NCBI GenBank assembly: GCA_910589275.1
Contig: CAJUTH010000013.1
Span: 9,312 to 73,311 of the forward strand
Length of the DNA stretch: 64,000 nt
Reading direction: 5' to 3'
DNA from: an uncultured Dorea sp.
GTDB taxonomy: Bacteria > Bacillota > Clostridia > Lachnospirales > Lachnospiraceae
The notes under the pieces are model-generated. The model was not told the origin of the DNA. It ran no database searches and saw only the letters and a program-made list of their open reading frames with translations. Shown one piece after another: positions 26,095 to 36,054 of the stretch (positions within the stretch are counted from its first letter, which is position 1; each line of letters opens with the position of its first letter). Position numbers and translations under genes: made by a program.

Positions 26095-26841
26095 ATGAGA
26101 CAAGACCTACAGATTCTATACGAAGATTCCCATATTATCGTATGTTATAAACCCCATGGCATTCCTACCCAAAGCCGCAGCCCGGGCCAGCCTGACATGG
26201 AGCATATGATTTTAAACCACCTAGCCGCTTCCGCGCGCAAAAACTCCGCCGGGGCGATGATTCCCCCCTATCTTGCAGTTATCCACCGATTAGACCAGCC
26301 TGTTTCTGGCATCCTGGTCTTTGCAAAGAACCCGAACGCCGCTAAGAATCTAAACAAGCAGCTTGCCTCTAAAAGCTTTGGCAAGCATTATCTGGCGCTT
26401 GTTGACGGAATACCCAAAGAAAAACAAGGAACGCTTACTGATTACATCGTCAAAGACGGATGCGCCAACATCTCGCGTATTTGCAATAAAGACTCCCTAG
26501 GCGCAAAGCAGGCCAGGCTCAGTTATCGTGTGCTGCCAAGCACAGACCCTTTCTATACACAGTATACCCATGCATTCCCAGACAGCCATGGAACAGATAA
26601 AACGGATAATACCCGCAGCAAAACCCTTCTGGAGGTAGTCCTTGATACTGGGCGCCATCATCAAATCCGCGTTCAGCTTGCACATATAGGCTGCCCCATT
26701 ATGGGCGATACCAAGTACAATCCAAACGCGGATATCTCTCATGGCTCGCAAACCCTCCGGCTCTGCGCATACAAACTGACCTTCCGGCATCCGGCTTCCG
26801 GCAAGATGATGAAGTTCACAATTGATGAAATTAAGGAATAA
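26095..26841 (+). CDS. RluA family pseudouridine synthase
   Basis: Converts uridines in rRNA or tRNA to pseudouridine (248 aa). The catalytic HRLD motif is in VIHRLDQPVSGILVFAKN, with the family C-terminal block GRHHQIRVQLAHIGCPIMGD. There is no N-terminal S4 domain, so it belongs to the short RluA class. RBS GCAGGAGG. It converges on prs with an 11-nt overlap at the 3' ends. The exact target base cannot be inferred. Confidence 0.92.
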   Translation: MRQDLQILYEDSHIIVCYKPHGIPTQSRSPGQPDMEHMILNHLAASARKNSAGAMIPPYLAVIHRLDQPVSGILVFAKNPNAAKNLNKQLASKSFGKHYLALVDGIPKEKQGTLTDYIVKDGCANISRICNKDSLGAKQARLSYRVLPSTDPFYTQYTHAFPDSHGTDKTDNTRSKTLLEVVLDTGRHHQIRVQLAHIGCPIMGDTKYNPNADISHGSQTLRLCAYKLTFRHPASGKMMKFTIDEIKE

Positions 26842-28021
26842 TCTCCTCGCCGCGTTTGTACTTCTCCACAACATTCTGAATGCGGTCAGCCGGATTCAGA
26901 ATGCTGTTTATAGAACTGTCATGATTCAGCGTATCAATCATAAGCGCCACATATTTACTCATGTCACAATTAATATAATATGGTCTGGATAAAAGCTCCG
27001 GCGTCTGATAAATCAGATTGGTTGTAAGTATTCCATTAATCAGGCCCTCTTCATAAGCCTCGTCAAATTTATCCATTCCATTGGTAAATAATCCAAAAGT
27101 TGCCGCCGCATAAATCCTTTTCGCTTTCCGCTGCTTAAGCTGCCCCGCCACATCCAGAATACTGTCTCCGGAGGAAATCATATCGTCCAGGATGATTACA
27201 TCCATCCCTTCTACAGAGGTTCCCAGAAATTCATGGGCTATGATCGGATTGCGCCCGTTCACAATACGGCTGTAATCCCGCCTCTTATAAAACATCCCCA
27301 TGTCGAGGTTCAATACGCTGGCCAAGTAAATCGCCCGTTCTGTCGCACCTTCATCCGGACTGATTACCATCATATGATCGCTGTCAATCTTAAGATCCTT
27401 TACCGTGCCGAGAAGTCCTTTTACAAATTGATAGGTTGGGCGAACTGTCTCAAACCCGTGCAGGGGAATTGCATTCTCCACCCGTGGATCGTGAGCGTCA
27501 AAAGTAAGGATATTATCCACCCCCATACGTACCAGCTCCTGAAGGGCTATGGCACAGTCCAGCGATTCCCTTCCCTTCCTCTTGTGCTGGCGGCTCTCAT
27601 ACAAAAATGGCATAATAACATTAATGCGCCTCGCCTTGCCTCCAATTGCCGCAATAATTCTTTTCAAGTTCTGAAAATGATCATCCGGCGACATATGATT
27701 CACATTCCCCGTCAAAGAATAAGTCAGACTGTAATTGCACACATCTACCAACAGATAAATATCCTTGCCTCTTACAGACTCATTGATAATACCCTTCGCT
27801 TCACCAGAGCCAAACCGCGGAACATTCGCTTCTACTAGATAAGAATCTTTCTCATAACCGCTAAAGGCTATATGCTCTTTAAATTCAGAACCGTCTTCAT
27901 GGCGCCATTTCACAAGATAGTCATTAATCCGGTTTCCCATCTCCTGACAGCCGTCAAGCGCGATAATCCCCAGTGAACCTACTGGAATGTTCTCAAGGTT
28001 ACGTTCATTGCGACGCAGCAT
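26831..28021 (-). CDS. prs: Ribose-phosphate pyrophosphokinase (long clostridial form)
   Basis: Makes PRPP from ribose 5-phosphate and ATP (396 aa, against about 315 for the usual enzyme). The PRPP loop is VIILDDMISSGDSI. The divalent-metal/ribose motif normally FDLH...Q reads TFDAHDPRVENAIPLHGFET, and the flexible loop is FYKRRDYSRIVNG. N- and C-terminal additions account for the extra length. RBS AGGAGG. Last gene of the dnaD-dnaI-prs operon. Confidence 0.9.
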   Translation of the reverse strand: MLRRNERNLENIPVGSLGIIALDGCQEMGNRINDYLVKWRHEDGSEFKEHIAFSGYEKDSYLVEANVPRFGSGEAKGIINESVRGKDIYLLVDVCNYSLTYSLTGNVNHMSPDDHFQNLKRIIAAIGGKARRINVIMPFLYESRQHKRKGRESLDCAIALQELVRMGVDNILTFDAHDPRVENAIPLHGFETVRPTYQFVKGLLGTVKDLKIDSDHMMVISPDEGATERAIYLASVLNLDMGMFYKRRDYSRIVNGRNPIIAHEFLGTSVEGMDVIILDDMISSGDSILDVAGQLKQRKAKRIYAAATFGLFTNGMDKFDEAYEEGLINGILTTNLIYQTPELLSRPYYINCDMSKYVALMIDTLNHDSSINSILNPADRIQNVVEKYKRGEEIIP

Positions 28022-28040
28022 AGTAATTGTACCTCCTAAA

Positions 28041-29030
28041 TTATAATCGTCCCATTAGTTTCTTTTGAATTCTTATGTCGTCACCCGTCATTCTGAGTAC
28101 CGTGTATGCACTGGTAATACGGGAAAACACCCGCTCCGAGTACAGTGTATTTAAATCATCCAGCGAAAGATTCGTGGAAATGATTACAGCCTTCTTTCTG
28201 AGAAGCCTTTCATTGAGACATACAAACAACTGGGATGTGGTAAATGCATTGGAAAATTCTGTTCCCAAATCATCTATAATCAACAGATCACAGTCATAAA
28301 TATGCTCATAGTCCAGCGCTGCAGCCTCGTCCTTATCAAACTGCTTCTTTGCAAATATATCAAATAATCGGGATGCTGTAAAATATATAACCGAAAAAGT
28401 CTGTTCTAACAGCTCCTTTGCAATACAATGAGTTAAAAAGGTCTTGCCCACGCCGGTGTCTCCGTAGATCAGAAGATTGCGGAAATCCTTCTGGAAATTC
28501 CGGGTAAACTCCAAACAGCTTTTGAGCGCAGTTTCCATAGCTTCCCTAGACGTTCTTCCCGTAAGCGGGTCCTTGTGGCTCTCCGAATAATATTCCATGG
28601 AAAGCGTATTGAAATTCTCCTTCTCCAGCACCTCTTGTAAATTAGACTGGGTATAAAGAAAGTCTATAATTGCTTTTTTGAAGCAATGGCATTTTTCATC
28701 GCCGATATAGCCTGTATCCTTACAGTCTGAGCAGGTATAGGAAAGCTCCAAATAGTCCTCCGGATATCCCGCTTGTTCAAGAAGAAGCCTTTTTTCCTCA
28801 AAAAGAAGATGGAGGTCGTCCTTTAATACGGTTAAAGCAGCGCTGTCTCCATCTAATAATTTGCGGGCCTGACGGACGCTGAGTTCAGAAATAGAACGAT
28901 CCAGAGTCTGAAGTCTCGGAATCTTCTTATAAACCTCATCAAAACGTCCGCGCAGACGATTCTCATTATCTAATTGTCGTTTTTCATATGTACGCATGAA
29001 ATAATCATACTGGGAATTGGTAAGCGCCAC
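28041..29030 (-). CDS. DnaI/DnaC-type helicase loader ATPase
   Basis: Loads the replicative helicase (329 aa). A zinc-like motif CSDCKDTGYIGDEKCHC at about 118-134 precedes the AAA+ domain with Walker A GDTGVGKTFL, Walker B LLIIDDLGTE and sensor ISTNLS. The start is GTG with GGAG upstream. It follows the DnaD-like gene by 14 nt, the classical primosome pairing of Firmicutes. Confidence 0.92.
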   Translation of the reverse strand: MALTNSQYDYFMRTYEKRQLDNENRLRGRFDEVYKKIPRLQTLDRSISELSVRQARKLLDGDSAALTVLKDDLHLLFEEKRLLLEQAGYPEDYLELSYTCSDCKDTGYIGDEKCHCFKKAIIDFLYTQSNLQEVLEKENFNTLSMEYYSESHKDPLTGRTSREAMETALKSCLEFTRNFQKDFRNLLIYGDTGVGKTFLTHCIAKELLEQTFSVIYFTASRLFDIFAKKQFDKDEAAALDYEHIYDCDLLIIDDLGTEFSNAFTTSQLFVCLNERLLRKKAVIISTNLSLDDLNTLYSERVFSRITSAYTVLRMTGDDIRIQKKLMGRL

Positions 29031-29044
29031 GGAAATCTCCTTTT

Positions 29045-30055
29045 CTACTGTGTCTCAATCAATCTTCGCGTCAATTCATCCATATCCTGATATTTACGGC
29101 CTTCAAAATTATTAAATTTATTGCGGGCCGCCCTTGCTGTGCCCACTACGGCCGCTTTCTTTGCTCCTTTCTCCTGTAGGTGGAGCGAATCCAATGCCTT
29201 CACATCAGCCAGCGTCTTCACACCCTTGTCCACCCATTTCTTAAGGATCGAATCGGTATAATCAAAGCTCGGCTGGTGAATGGTCTTCATCGTACGGTTG
29301 CATGCCTCCACAATCAAATCCGAAGAGAATCCATACTCCTCATTCCACCGTCTTATAAACTTCAGTTCGGCTGCTGCCGGAGCCCGTCCTTTAATTCCAT
29401 AAGCATTCAGCACCGCATAGCTGTTCTTGCTGTACTGACCTGAAACAGCCTTGGCCTCTTCCGGCGTCTGAATCCTCTGCTCCGCCCAAGAAAGAGCAAC
29501 TTTTCTAATATAGTGGATACTCTTATGCCCGTTCTCCACACAATACTCAATCAAATACTCAATCAAATCGGAGGACATCCCGATCTCATCATAAAAATAT
29601 ACAATTGCTTCGGACTCTGTCTTTGTCAGAGTCTTTCCCAGATACTGCTCCGTAACATGGATCACTTCTTTGAAATTCTCCCGGTTCTTCTGGCTCGGAG
29701 GCAGCTCCTCCGCCTTCTTTGCCCCCGCACGGCCGCCTCTGGCAGGCATGGACCTTTTTACAGCCTCCGATTCCTGACGGACTTCCTGAATCTCCTGCAT
29801 CCCCGCCTCATAATCAACCAGACCCTGTTTCTTCCAGTAATTCAAAGCGCGGACCACATCCTTCTCCGTACACTCCAGAAGGTCGGCAATCCCGGAAATT
29901 GTAATTTCCATGGAGGGATCCCCCATATAGCGCAAAAGCAGCAAATATACTTTCACATATTCCCCGTTGGCTTTTGGCATATATTCGTCTATAAATTCGT
30001 TTTCCAGCAGGGTTGTATTCCCCCGAACATAGTTTGTTAAAGTCAATTTAGTCAT
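29045..30055 (-). CDS. DnaD domain primosome protein
   Basis: Primosomal remodelling protein (336 aa). An N-terminal winged-helix part (TISGIADLLECTEKDVVRALNYWKKQGLVDYE) precedes a DnaD/DnaB2 C-terminal domain containing YFYDEIGMSSDLIEYLIEYC and YIRKVALSWAEQ, which appears twice (second around FSSDLIVEACNRT). A Lys/Arg-rich linker lies between. Operon with the helicase loader. Confidence 0.88.
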   Translation of the reverse strand: MTKLTLTNYVRGNTTLLENEFIDEYMPKANGEYVKVYLLLLRYMGDPSMEITISGIADLLECTEKDVVRALNYWKKQGLVDYEAGMQEIQEVRQESEAVKRSMPARGGRAGAKKAEELPPSQKNRENFKEVIHVTEQYLGKTLTKTESEAIVYFYDEIGMSSDLIEYLIEYCVENGHKSIHYIRKVALSWAEQRIQTPEEAKAVSGQYSKNSYAVLNAYGIKGRAPAAAELKFIRRWNEEYGFSSDLIVEACNRTMKTIHQPSFDYTDSILKKWVDKGVKTLADVKALDSLHLQEKGAKKAAVVGTARAARNKFNNFEGRKYQDMDELTRRLIETQ

Positions 30056-30094
30056 GTCCCATCCGTCCTTGCCTGTTGATTATTAGCATAGATC

Positions 30095-30100
30095 ATTATA
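30095..30100 (-). promoter_or_regulatory. Extended -10 promoter for dnaD
   Basis: On minus, TGCTATAAT lies 40 nt before the dnaD start. No clear -35 is present, so reliance on the TGn extension is likely. Confidence 0.45.
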
Positions 30101-30184
30101 GCATTGAGGCAAGGTACAAAAAAGCATTTTTTTCTCGGAAATCAAGGTTTTTTGTGGATAAAAATCTGTTGAAAATGTGGATAA

Positions 30185-31564
30185 CTATTCTTTTAAAAGA
30201 CTTTCTCCAATATTTACAACATCCCCAGCCCCCATAGTTATCAACACATCCCCATTTTGACATCTTTCAAGCAGGAATTTTTCAATTGCCTCAAAGGAAG
30301 GCAGATAATATGCGTCGCATCCTCCAAGCTTTAACGCCTCGGCAATCTGCGCGGAGGAAATCCCCAAAGTATCTTTTTCCCGTGCGGCGTAAATATCCGC
30401 AAGCACAATGTGATCGGTATCGGAAAGCGCCTCCACAAACTCATCAAACAGCGCCTTTGTTCTAGAATAGGTATGAGGCTGGAACACACACCAGACTTCT
30501 CTGTGGGGATAATTTTTCACCGCGGTAAGGGTCGCCTTAATCTCTGTCGGGTGATGGGCGTAATCATCAATAATCGTAACTCCATTCCTCTCACCCTTGT
30601 ATTCAAATCTCCGGTCTGTTCCATTAAATTCAGTCAAGCCCTTCTGCATGGATGAAAAAGGAACTCCGATCCGATCGGCCGCGGCAATCGCAGAAAGTGC
30701 ATTCATCACATTATGGTCTCCTGTCACAGACAGCTTAATCCGCCCCAAAAATCGGCCGCCCTTAAACACGTCGAAGGATGCGTCTCCTTTGTCATCATGG
30801 GTAAGCCTCTCCGCCCGGTAATCCGCCGAACCCTTCATCCCAAAAGTAACCACCTCACAGGACAGTCCCTCAGTAATCTCACCCAAATTCTCAATCTCCT
30901 CATTGATAACAAGAGTTCCGTCCTCAGGAAGAAGCTCGGCAAATCTGCGGAAGGATCTGCGGATATCCTGCAGATCTTTAAAAAAATCCAAATGGTCCGC
31001 GTCGATATTTAGAATAAGCGCGATCTTCGGAAAAAAATGCAGGAAACTGTTCGTATACTCACAAGCCTCTGTCAGAAATATTTCCGAGCCGCCTACCCGG
31101 ATATTTCCTCCAATCGCCTTCAGAATCCCGCCCACAGATATGGTGGGATCCTGTTCATCTGCCAGCAGGATATGTGAAAGCATAGAAGTCGTAGTAGTCT
31201 TCCCATGGGTGCCTGATACCGCAATTGGCATATCATAATTCTTCATCATCTGCCCCAGAAACTCTGCCCTGCTCAGCATCGGAAGCCCGCATCTCACAGC
31301 CTCTTTATATTCCTCATTGTCTTCATGGATTGCTGCCGTATATACCACGGCGTCAATCCCTTCTATAATATTAGACGCCTTCTGTCCGTAAAATATAGAC
31401 GCTCCTAACTTCTCCAAATGTTTTGTCAGCGCCGATTCCTTTGTATCCGAACCGGATATCGTAAAATTTTCTTTCAAAAGTATCTCGGCAAGACCACTCA
31501 TACTAATCCCGCCAATGCCGATAAAGTGTACATGGATTGGTTGTTCAAAATTAATTTTATACAT
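30185..31564 (-). CDS. murC: UDP-N-acetylmuramate-L-alanine ligase
   Basis: Adds L-Ala to UDP-MurNAc in peptidoglycan synthesis (459 aa). The N-terminal Rossmann segment HFIGIGGISMSGLAEILL, ATP loop SGTHGKTTTTSML, central domain ligands NIDADHLDFF and C-terminal DDYAHHPTEI and FQPHTYSRTK are all clear. Start follows GGGAAAGGG. Confidence 0.96.
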   Translation of the reverse strand: MYKINFEQPIHVHFIGIGGISMSGLAEILLKENFTISGSDTKESALTKHLEKLGASIFYGQKASNIIEGIDAVVYTAAIHEDNEEYKEAVRCGLPMLSRAEFLGQMMKNYDMPIAVSGTHGKTTTTSMLSHILLADEQDPTISVGGILKAIGGNIRVGGSEIFLTEACEYTNSFLHFFPKIALILNIDADHLDFFKDLQDIRRSFRRFAELLPEDGTLVINEEIENLGEITEGLSCEVVTFGMKGSADYRAERLTHDDKGDASFDVFKGGRFLGRIKLSVTGDHNVMNALSAIAAADRIGVPFSSMQKGLTEFNGTDRRFEYKGERNGVTIIDDYAHHPTEIKATLTAVKNYPHREVWCVFQPHTYSRTKALFDEFVEALSDTDHIVLADIYAAREKDTLGISSAQIAEALKLGGCDAYYLPSFEAIEKFLLERCQNGDVLITMGAGDVVNIGESLLKE

Positions 31565-31748
31565 AAGACAATCCCTTTCCCAAATATTTTAAAAGCCGTC
31601 ATAATTATCAATTACCTATCTATATTATTATAAACATATATGTAGTAAAATCCAAGCTATATTTTTTCTTTACAAATATATCTCCATCATATATTTGTAT
31701 ATTTTAAACAAATTTTTAATAAAATCTATCTTTTTTTTATGAAAAATA

Positions 31749-31777
31749 TTCACATCAAAATAGAGGTGTGCTATACT
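31749..31777 (+). promoter_or_regulatory. Promoter for glgCD
   Basis: TTCACA at 31749-31754 and TATACT at 31772-31777 with 17-bp spacing and a TG extension. The rest of the 319-bp gap between murC and glgC is AT-rich, with an inverted repeat CAGTACACCAGTGTACTG at about 31796-31813 in the leader; I see no gene in it. Confidence 0.65.
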
Positions 31778-31883
31778 TTTCATATATTATAAATGCAGTA
31801 CACCAGTGTACTGACACTAAGATCTCCGAAAAGCCCTCGGATATCCGGATGCAGCACACTGACAGCAGAAAAGGGGTGACACC

Positions 31884-33158
31884 ATGATCAAGAAAAACAT
31901 GATTGCAATGCTGCTTGCCGGAGGACAGGGCAGCCGTTTAGGCATACTAACCGACAGATCAGCCAAACCGGCTGTTGCATTCGGCGGCAAGTACCGAATA
32001 ATTGATTTTCCGCTTAGTAACTGTATTAATTCAGGTATCGATACGGTCGGCGTATTGACCCAGTATCAGCCGCTCCGGCTAAATACCCATATTGGAATCG
32101 GCATTCCATGGGATTTGGACCGCAACATCGGAGGCGTTTCCATCCTTCCTCCGTATGAAAAAAGCCGTAACAGCGAATGGTATACCGGAACCGCCAATGC
32201 AATTTACCAGAATCTGGAATATATGGAGAATTACAATCCAGAATACGTTCTGATTCTTTCCGGCGACCACATCTATAAGATGGATTACGAAATTATGCTG
32301 GATTTTCACAGAACCAATCAGGCGGACATAACGATAGCCGCCATGCCGGTACCTATGGAAGAGGCCAGCCGTTTTGGTATTGTGGTGACAGAAGACGGCG
32401 GAAGAATTTTGGAATTTCAGGAAAAACCGCTGGTTCCAAAGAGTAATCTGGCATCCATGGGAATCTATATTTTTAGCTGGCCGGTACTTCGGGATACTCT
32501 CCTTAAATTAAAGGATGTACCAGGGTGCGATTTTGGAAAACATGTGATTCCCCAATGCCATGAGCAGGGTAAGCGCTTATTTGCATACGAGTATAACGGA
32601 TACTGGAAAGACGTAGGAACCCTAAGCTCCTACTGGCAGGCCAATATGGAATTAATTGATATTGTCCCAGAATTTAACTTGTATGAGGAATATTGGAAGA
32701 TCTACACCAACAGCAGTCTTCTTCCGCCTCAATACATTGCAGATAATGCAGTCATCAACCGGAGTATCATCTGCAACGGCTCAGAGATATATGGACAGGT
32801 TCATAACTGCGTCATCAGTTCCGGCGTAATCATAAAGAAGGGGGCCGTTGTCCGAGATTCTATCATTATGAAGGATACCATAATCGGAGAAGACTGTGTG
32901 GTTGACAAAGCAATTATCGCAGAAGGCGCAGAACTCGGAAAGGGCGTAACTCTCGGTATCGGCGCCGAGGTTCCTAATCGGATAAAACCGGATATTTACA
33001 ATTTCGGTCTGGTAACTATCGGCGAGAACTCCGTGATACCGTCAGGCGTTCAGATTGGTAAAAACACCGCAGTCTGCGGTATTACCCGCAAGGAGGATTA
33101 TCCGGACGGAAGACTGGTAAGCGGCGAGACTTTAATAAAGGCAGGTGAACGGATATGA
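31884..33158 (+). CDS. glgC: Glucose-1-phosphate adenylyltransferase, catalytic subunit
   Basis: Makes ADP-glucose for glycogen synthesis (424 aa). The nucleotidyltransferase start LLAGGQGSRLGILTDRSAKP, GGKYRIIDFPLSNCINSGI, and the Asp in LSGDHIYKMDY are present, and a C-terminal left-handed beta-helix begins near residue 290. It overlaps glgD by 4 nt (ATGA), so the two are coupled. Confidence 0.95.
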   Translation: MIKKNMIAMLLAGGQGSRLGILTDRSAKPAVAFGGKYRIIDFPLSNCINSGIDTVGVLTQYQPLRLNTHIGIGIPWDLDRNIGGVSILPPYEKSRNSEWYTGTANAIYQNLEYMENYNPEYVLILSGDHIYKMDYEIMLDFHRTNQADITIAAMPVPMEEASRFGIVVTEDGGRILEFQEKPLVPKSNLASMGIYIFSWPVLRDTLLKLKDVPGCDFGKHVIPQCHEQGKRLFAYEYNGYWKDVGTLSSYWQANMELIDIVPEFNLYEEYWKIYTNSSLLPPQYIADNAVINRSIICNGSEIYGQVHNCVISSGVIIKKGAVVRDSIIMKDTIIGEDCVVDKAIIAEGAELGKGVTLGIGAEVPNRIKPDIYNFGLVTIGENSVIPSGVQIGKNTAVCGITRKEDYPDGRLVSGETLIKAGERI

Positions 33159-34273
33159 AAGCAGCAGGTATTATTCTGGCAGGAGGCAACAACCATCGGA
33201 TGAAAGATCTTACCAATAGGCGCGCCGTAGCGGCTATGCCTATTGCGGGAAGCTACAGGGCAATTGATTTTGCACTCAGCAACATGTCCAATTCCCATAT
33301 TCGGCAGGTAGCCGTATTGACCCAGTACAATTCCCGTTCCCTGAATGAACATCTCAATTCCTCCAAATGGTGGGATTTTGGACGAAAGAACGGCGGGCTG
33401 TATGTATTTACGCCAACCATTACAAAGGAAAACGGCAACTGGTTTCGGGGAACCGCAGACGCCATTTACCAAAATATGGATTTCCTGAAAAAGTGCAACG
33501 AGACATACATGATTATTACCTCGGCAGATGCGGTATACAAGATGGATTATCATCAAGTGCTGGATTACCACATTGCAAAGGGCGCTGACATCACCGTAGT
33601 GTGCACGGAGCTGAATCCGCTTGAGGACGCCAGCCGCTTCGGAACCCTGAAGATGGATGACGAGATGAGGGTGCATGAATTCGAAGAGAAACCGATGATT
33701 GCACAATCCCGCACGATCTCCACCGGCATATATGTAATCAAGAGGCTCGACCTGATCGAACTGGTCGAGCGGTGCGCGGAGGAAGGACGATTTGATTTTG
33801 TAACCGATATTTTGATCAGGTATAAAAATCTGAAGAAGATATATGGTTATAAGATAAACAGCTATTGGAGCAACATTGCAACCGTTGACGCGTATTACCG
33901 GACGAACATGGATTTTTTAAAGCCGGACGTGAGACAGTATTTCTTTAAAGAATATCCAAGTATTTATTCCAAGGTCAGCGACCTGCCGCCGGCAAAATAT
34001 AATCCCGGGTCAGTGGTAAGGAACAGCCTTGTGGCCAGCGGATGCATTATTAACGGCACCGTTGAGAACTCTGTCTTATTTAAGAAAGTATTTGTAGGTA
34101 ATAATTGTGTAATCAAAAACTCAATCATTTTGAACGATGTTTATTTGGGAGATAATACTTACATCGAAAACTGTATTGTAGAAAGCAAAGATACAATCCG
34201 AGCAAATACCCGTTATGTTGGCGAAAATGCTGTGAAGATAGTGGCACAAAAGGAAGACCGATATATGCGATAA
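33155..34273 (+). CDS. glgD: GlgD, ADP-glucose pyrophosphorylase regulatory subunit
   Basis: GlgC paralogue (372 aa) that forms a mixed enzyme with GlgC in Firmicutes. The N-terminal loop is degraded (LAGGNNHRMKDLTNRRAVAA lacks the RxK-P pattern of GlgC) and the catalytic LSGDH segment is replaced by ITSADAVYKMDY. The sugar-binding FEEKP region is kept. Probably noncatalytic and regulatory. Confidence 0.93.
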   Translation: MKAAGIILAGGNNHRMKDLTNRRAVAAMPIAGSYRAIDFALSNMSNSHIRQVAVLTQYNSRSLNEHLNSSKWWDFGRKNGGLYVFTPTITKENGNWFRGTADAIYQNMDFLKKCNETYMIITSADAVYKMDYHQVLDYHIAKGADITVVCTELNPLEDASRFGTLKMDDEMRVHEFEEKPMIAQSRTISTGIYVIKRLDLIELVERCAEEGRFDFVTDILIRYKNLKKIYGYKINSYWSNIATVDAYYRTNMDFLKPDVRQYFFKEYPSIYSKVSDLPPAKYNPGSVVRNSLVASGCIINGTVENSVLFKKVFVGNNCVIKNSIILNDVYLGDNTYIENCIVESKDTIRANTRYVGENAVKIVAQKEDRYMR

Positions 34274-34306
34274 TATACCGGTCCTTGGAAAGGAGCTGGA
34301 TACGCG

Positions 34307-34579
34307 ATGCAGATTACAGATGTACGTGTACGCAAGGTAGCAAAAGAGGGGAAGCTGAAAGCAGTGGTTTCGATTACTATGGATGAGGAATTCGTAGTGC
34401 ATGACATCAAAGTTATCGAAGGGGAAAAGGGTCTTTTTATTGCCATGCCAAGCAAAAAGACTGCGGCCGGAGAATACAAAGATGTTGCACATCCCATCAA
34501 TTCTAGTACGAGAGACAAAATTCAATGCATAATTCTTGATAAGTTCGAGAAAGCCATGCAGGAGTCAGAAGACGAATAA
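34307..34579 (+). CDS. spoVG: Septation/sporulation regulator SpoVG
   Basis: Site-specific RNA/DNA-binding protein (90 aa): MQITDVRVRKVAKEGKLKAV, VVHDIKVIEGEKGLFIAMPS and KDVAHPINSSTRDKI are conserved. The RBS AAAGGAGCTGG is close to consensus. It follows glgD by 33 nt and may be read from the same promoter. Confidence 0.96.
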   Translation: MQITDVRVRKVAKEGKLKAVVSITMDEEFVVHDIKVIEGEKGLFIAMPSKKTAAGEYKDVAHPINSSTRDKIQCIILDKFEKAMQESEDE

Positions 34580-34662
34580 TCTTATGCTGTAAACATATGC
34601 CGGTACTGCAGCGCTAGAACATTTTCTAACTGCCTGCCGGCAGCCGGGATGAAAAAGCTTAA

Positions 34663-34700
34663 GCGGCCCCTCCAGATTAACTGGCGCGGCCGCCCTTTTT
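34663..34700. terminator. Terminator between spoVG and the MATE gene
   Basis: GCGGCC/GGCCGC with inner CCAG/CTGG, followed on plus by five T. Genes converge here, so it probably ends both. Confidence 0.7.
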
Positions 34701-36054
34701 ATGCCTCTTCAAACAAATGATCCCTCGTGATATTATTCAGCCATTTTCCGCTCCGGTACCTGCGGATTACCGCCGGCCATTTTGCAAACTCATCGGTACA
34801 CAGCAGAAAATACACCCACAGTACCGGAAGTTTTAATACAAATGCCGCAAAAAATCCAAGAGGCACCGCATAACACCACATTGTAATCCCATCGCAGATA
34901 CAGCCAAACTTGCTGTCTCCGCCCGCCCGGAAAATTCCCGCTATCAAAGTAGTATTTACCGCAATTCCAATTACATAATAACTATTAATCAGCAGCATCA
35001 CCTTCAGATAACCCATAGCCGTATCCGATAAATCTGCAAACTGAAGTACCAGCGGCGTAATAGCCAGAACCACCAGTCCTCCAATGATACCCGTTATCAC
35101 AGTCATCCTCAGTACCCGCGAAGTATAATCCCTCGCCTTTTCAATCTTGTTCTCTCCCAGCACATTTCCAACCAAAATGCCGCCCGCGCTCGCTACGCCG
35201 AAGCAGAATACCGTTCCAAAGTTACGTACGACCGTAACCAAAGAATTTGCCGCTACCGCATCGGTGCCAAGATGCCCGATGATCACCGAATACATAGAAA
35301 ACGCCACGCCCCAGAGCACGTCGTTTAACAAGGCCGGAACTGCAAGCTTAACAAAATCCTGAAAAAGCAGCTTACTGCGGATAAGCATGTATGCAGGGTT
35401 CAATTTAATCTCCTTTGTCCCCGCGGATACCATAATACATGCCGCAAGCTCCACCACCCGGGACGCCGCAGTCGCAATCGCAACGCCTGCGACTCCCAGT
35501 TTCGGAGCCCCAAACAATCCAAAAATAAATACTGCATTTAAAACAACATTCAAAGAAAAAGCCAGCACATTCATTGACATCGCAGCTACTGCTTTTCCCA
35601 CGCTTCTTAAAATCGCCAGATATACCTCTGTAATGCCCCAGCAGAGATAAGCGATACTCATGATCCGAAGATACCCCGCTCCCAGTCCAATCAGCTCAGC
35701 GTCATTGGTAAACAGCTTCATCATCAGGTCTGGAATTGTAATTGCCGCTATGGCAAACGCCAGAGACGCTGTCAGGGAAATCCGCATCGCATTTCCTTCT
35801 ATTGCACGAATCGGTTCCCATTCTCCTTTCCCATAATACTGTGCGCACAGGATACTCGCTCCCGTACCCAGCCCATAGAAAAACATAAATAGTATCTGCG
35901 CATACTGTGCTGCAAGAGAAACGGCGGAAATTGCCGACTGCCCTACATAATTGAGCATCACCACATCCGCCGAATTTACTGCCGCGCTGAGCAGGTTCTG
36001 AATTACAATCGGAACAATCAGCTTCCATATCTGTCTATAAAATTGTCTTTGCAT
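34699..36054 (-). CDS. MATE family multidrug efflux transporter
   Basis: Cation-coupled drug/metabolite exporter (451 aa) with about twelve membrane spans in two homologous halves. MATE landmarks include NLLSAAVNSADVVMLNYVGQ near the N-terminus and the repeat-like VVRNFGTVFCFGVASAGGIL in the second half. I start at 36054; it overlaps the 3' end of the SbcC-like gene by 20 nt. The substrate is unknown. Confidence 0.9.
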   Translation of the reverse strand: MQRQFYRQIWKLIVPIVIQNLLSAAVNSADVVMLNYVGQSAISAVSLAAQYAQILFMFFYGLGTGASILCAQYYGKGEWEPIRAIEGNAMRISLTASLAFAIAAITIPDLMMKLFTNDAELIGLGAGYLRIMSIAYLCWGITEVYLAILRSVGKAVAAMSMNVLAFSLNVVLNAVFIFGLFGAPKLGVAGVAIATAASRVVELAACIMVSAGTKEIKLNPAYMLIRSKLLFQDFVKLAVPALLNDVLWGVAFSMYSVIIGHLGTDAVAANSLVTVVRNFGTVFCFGVASAGGILVGNVLGENKIEKARDYTSRVLRMTVITGIIGGLVVLAITPLVLQFADLSDTAMGYLKVMLLINSYYVIGIAVNTTLIAGIFRAGGDSKFGCICDGITMWCYAVPLGFFAAFVLKLPVLWVYFLLCTDEFAKWPAVIRRYRSGKWLNNITRDHLFEEA

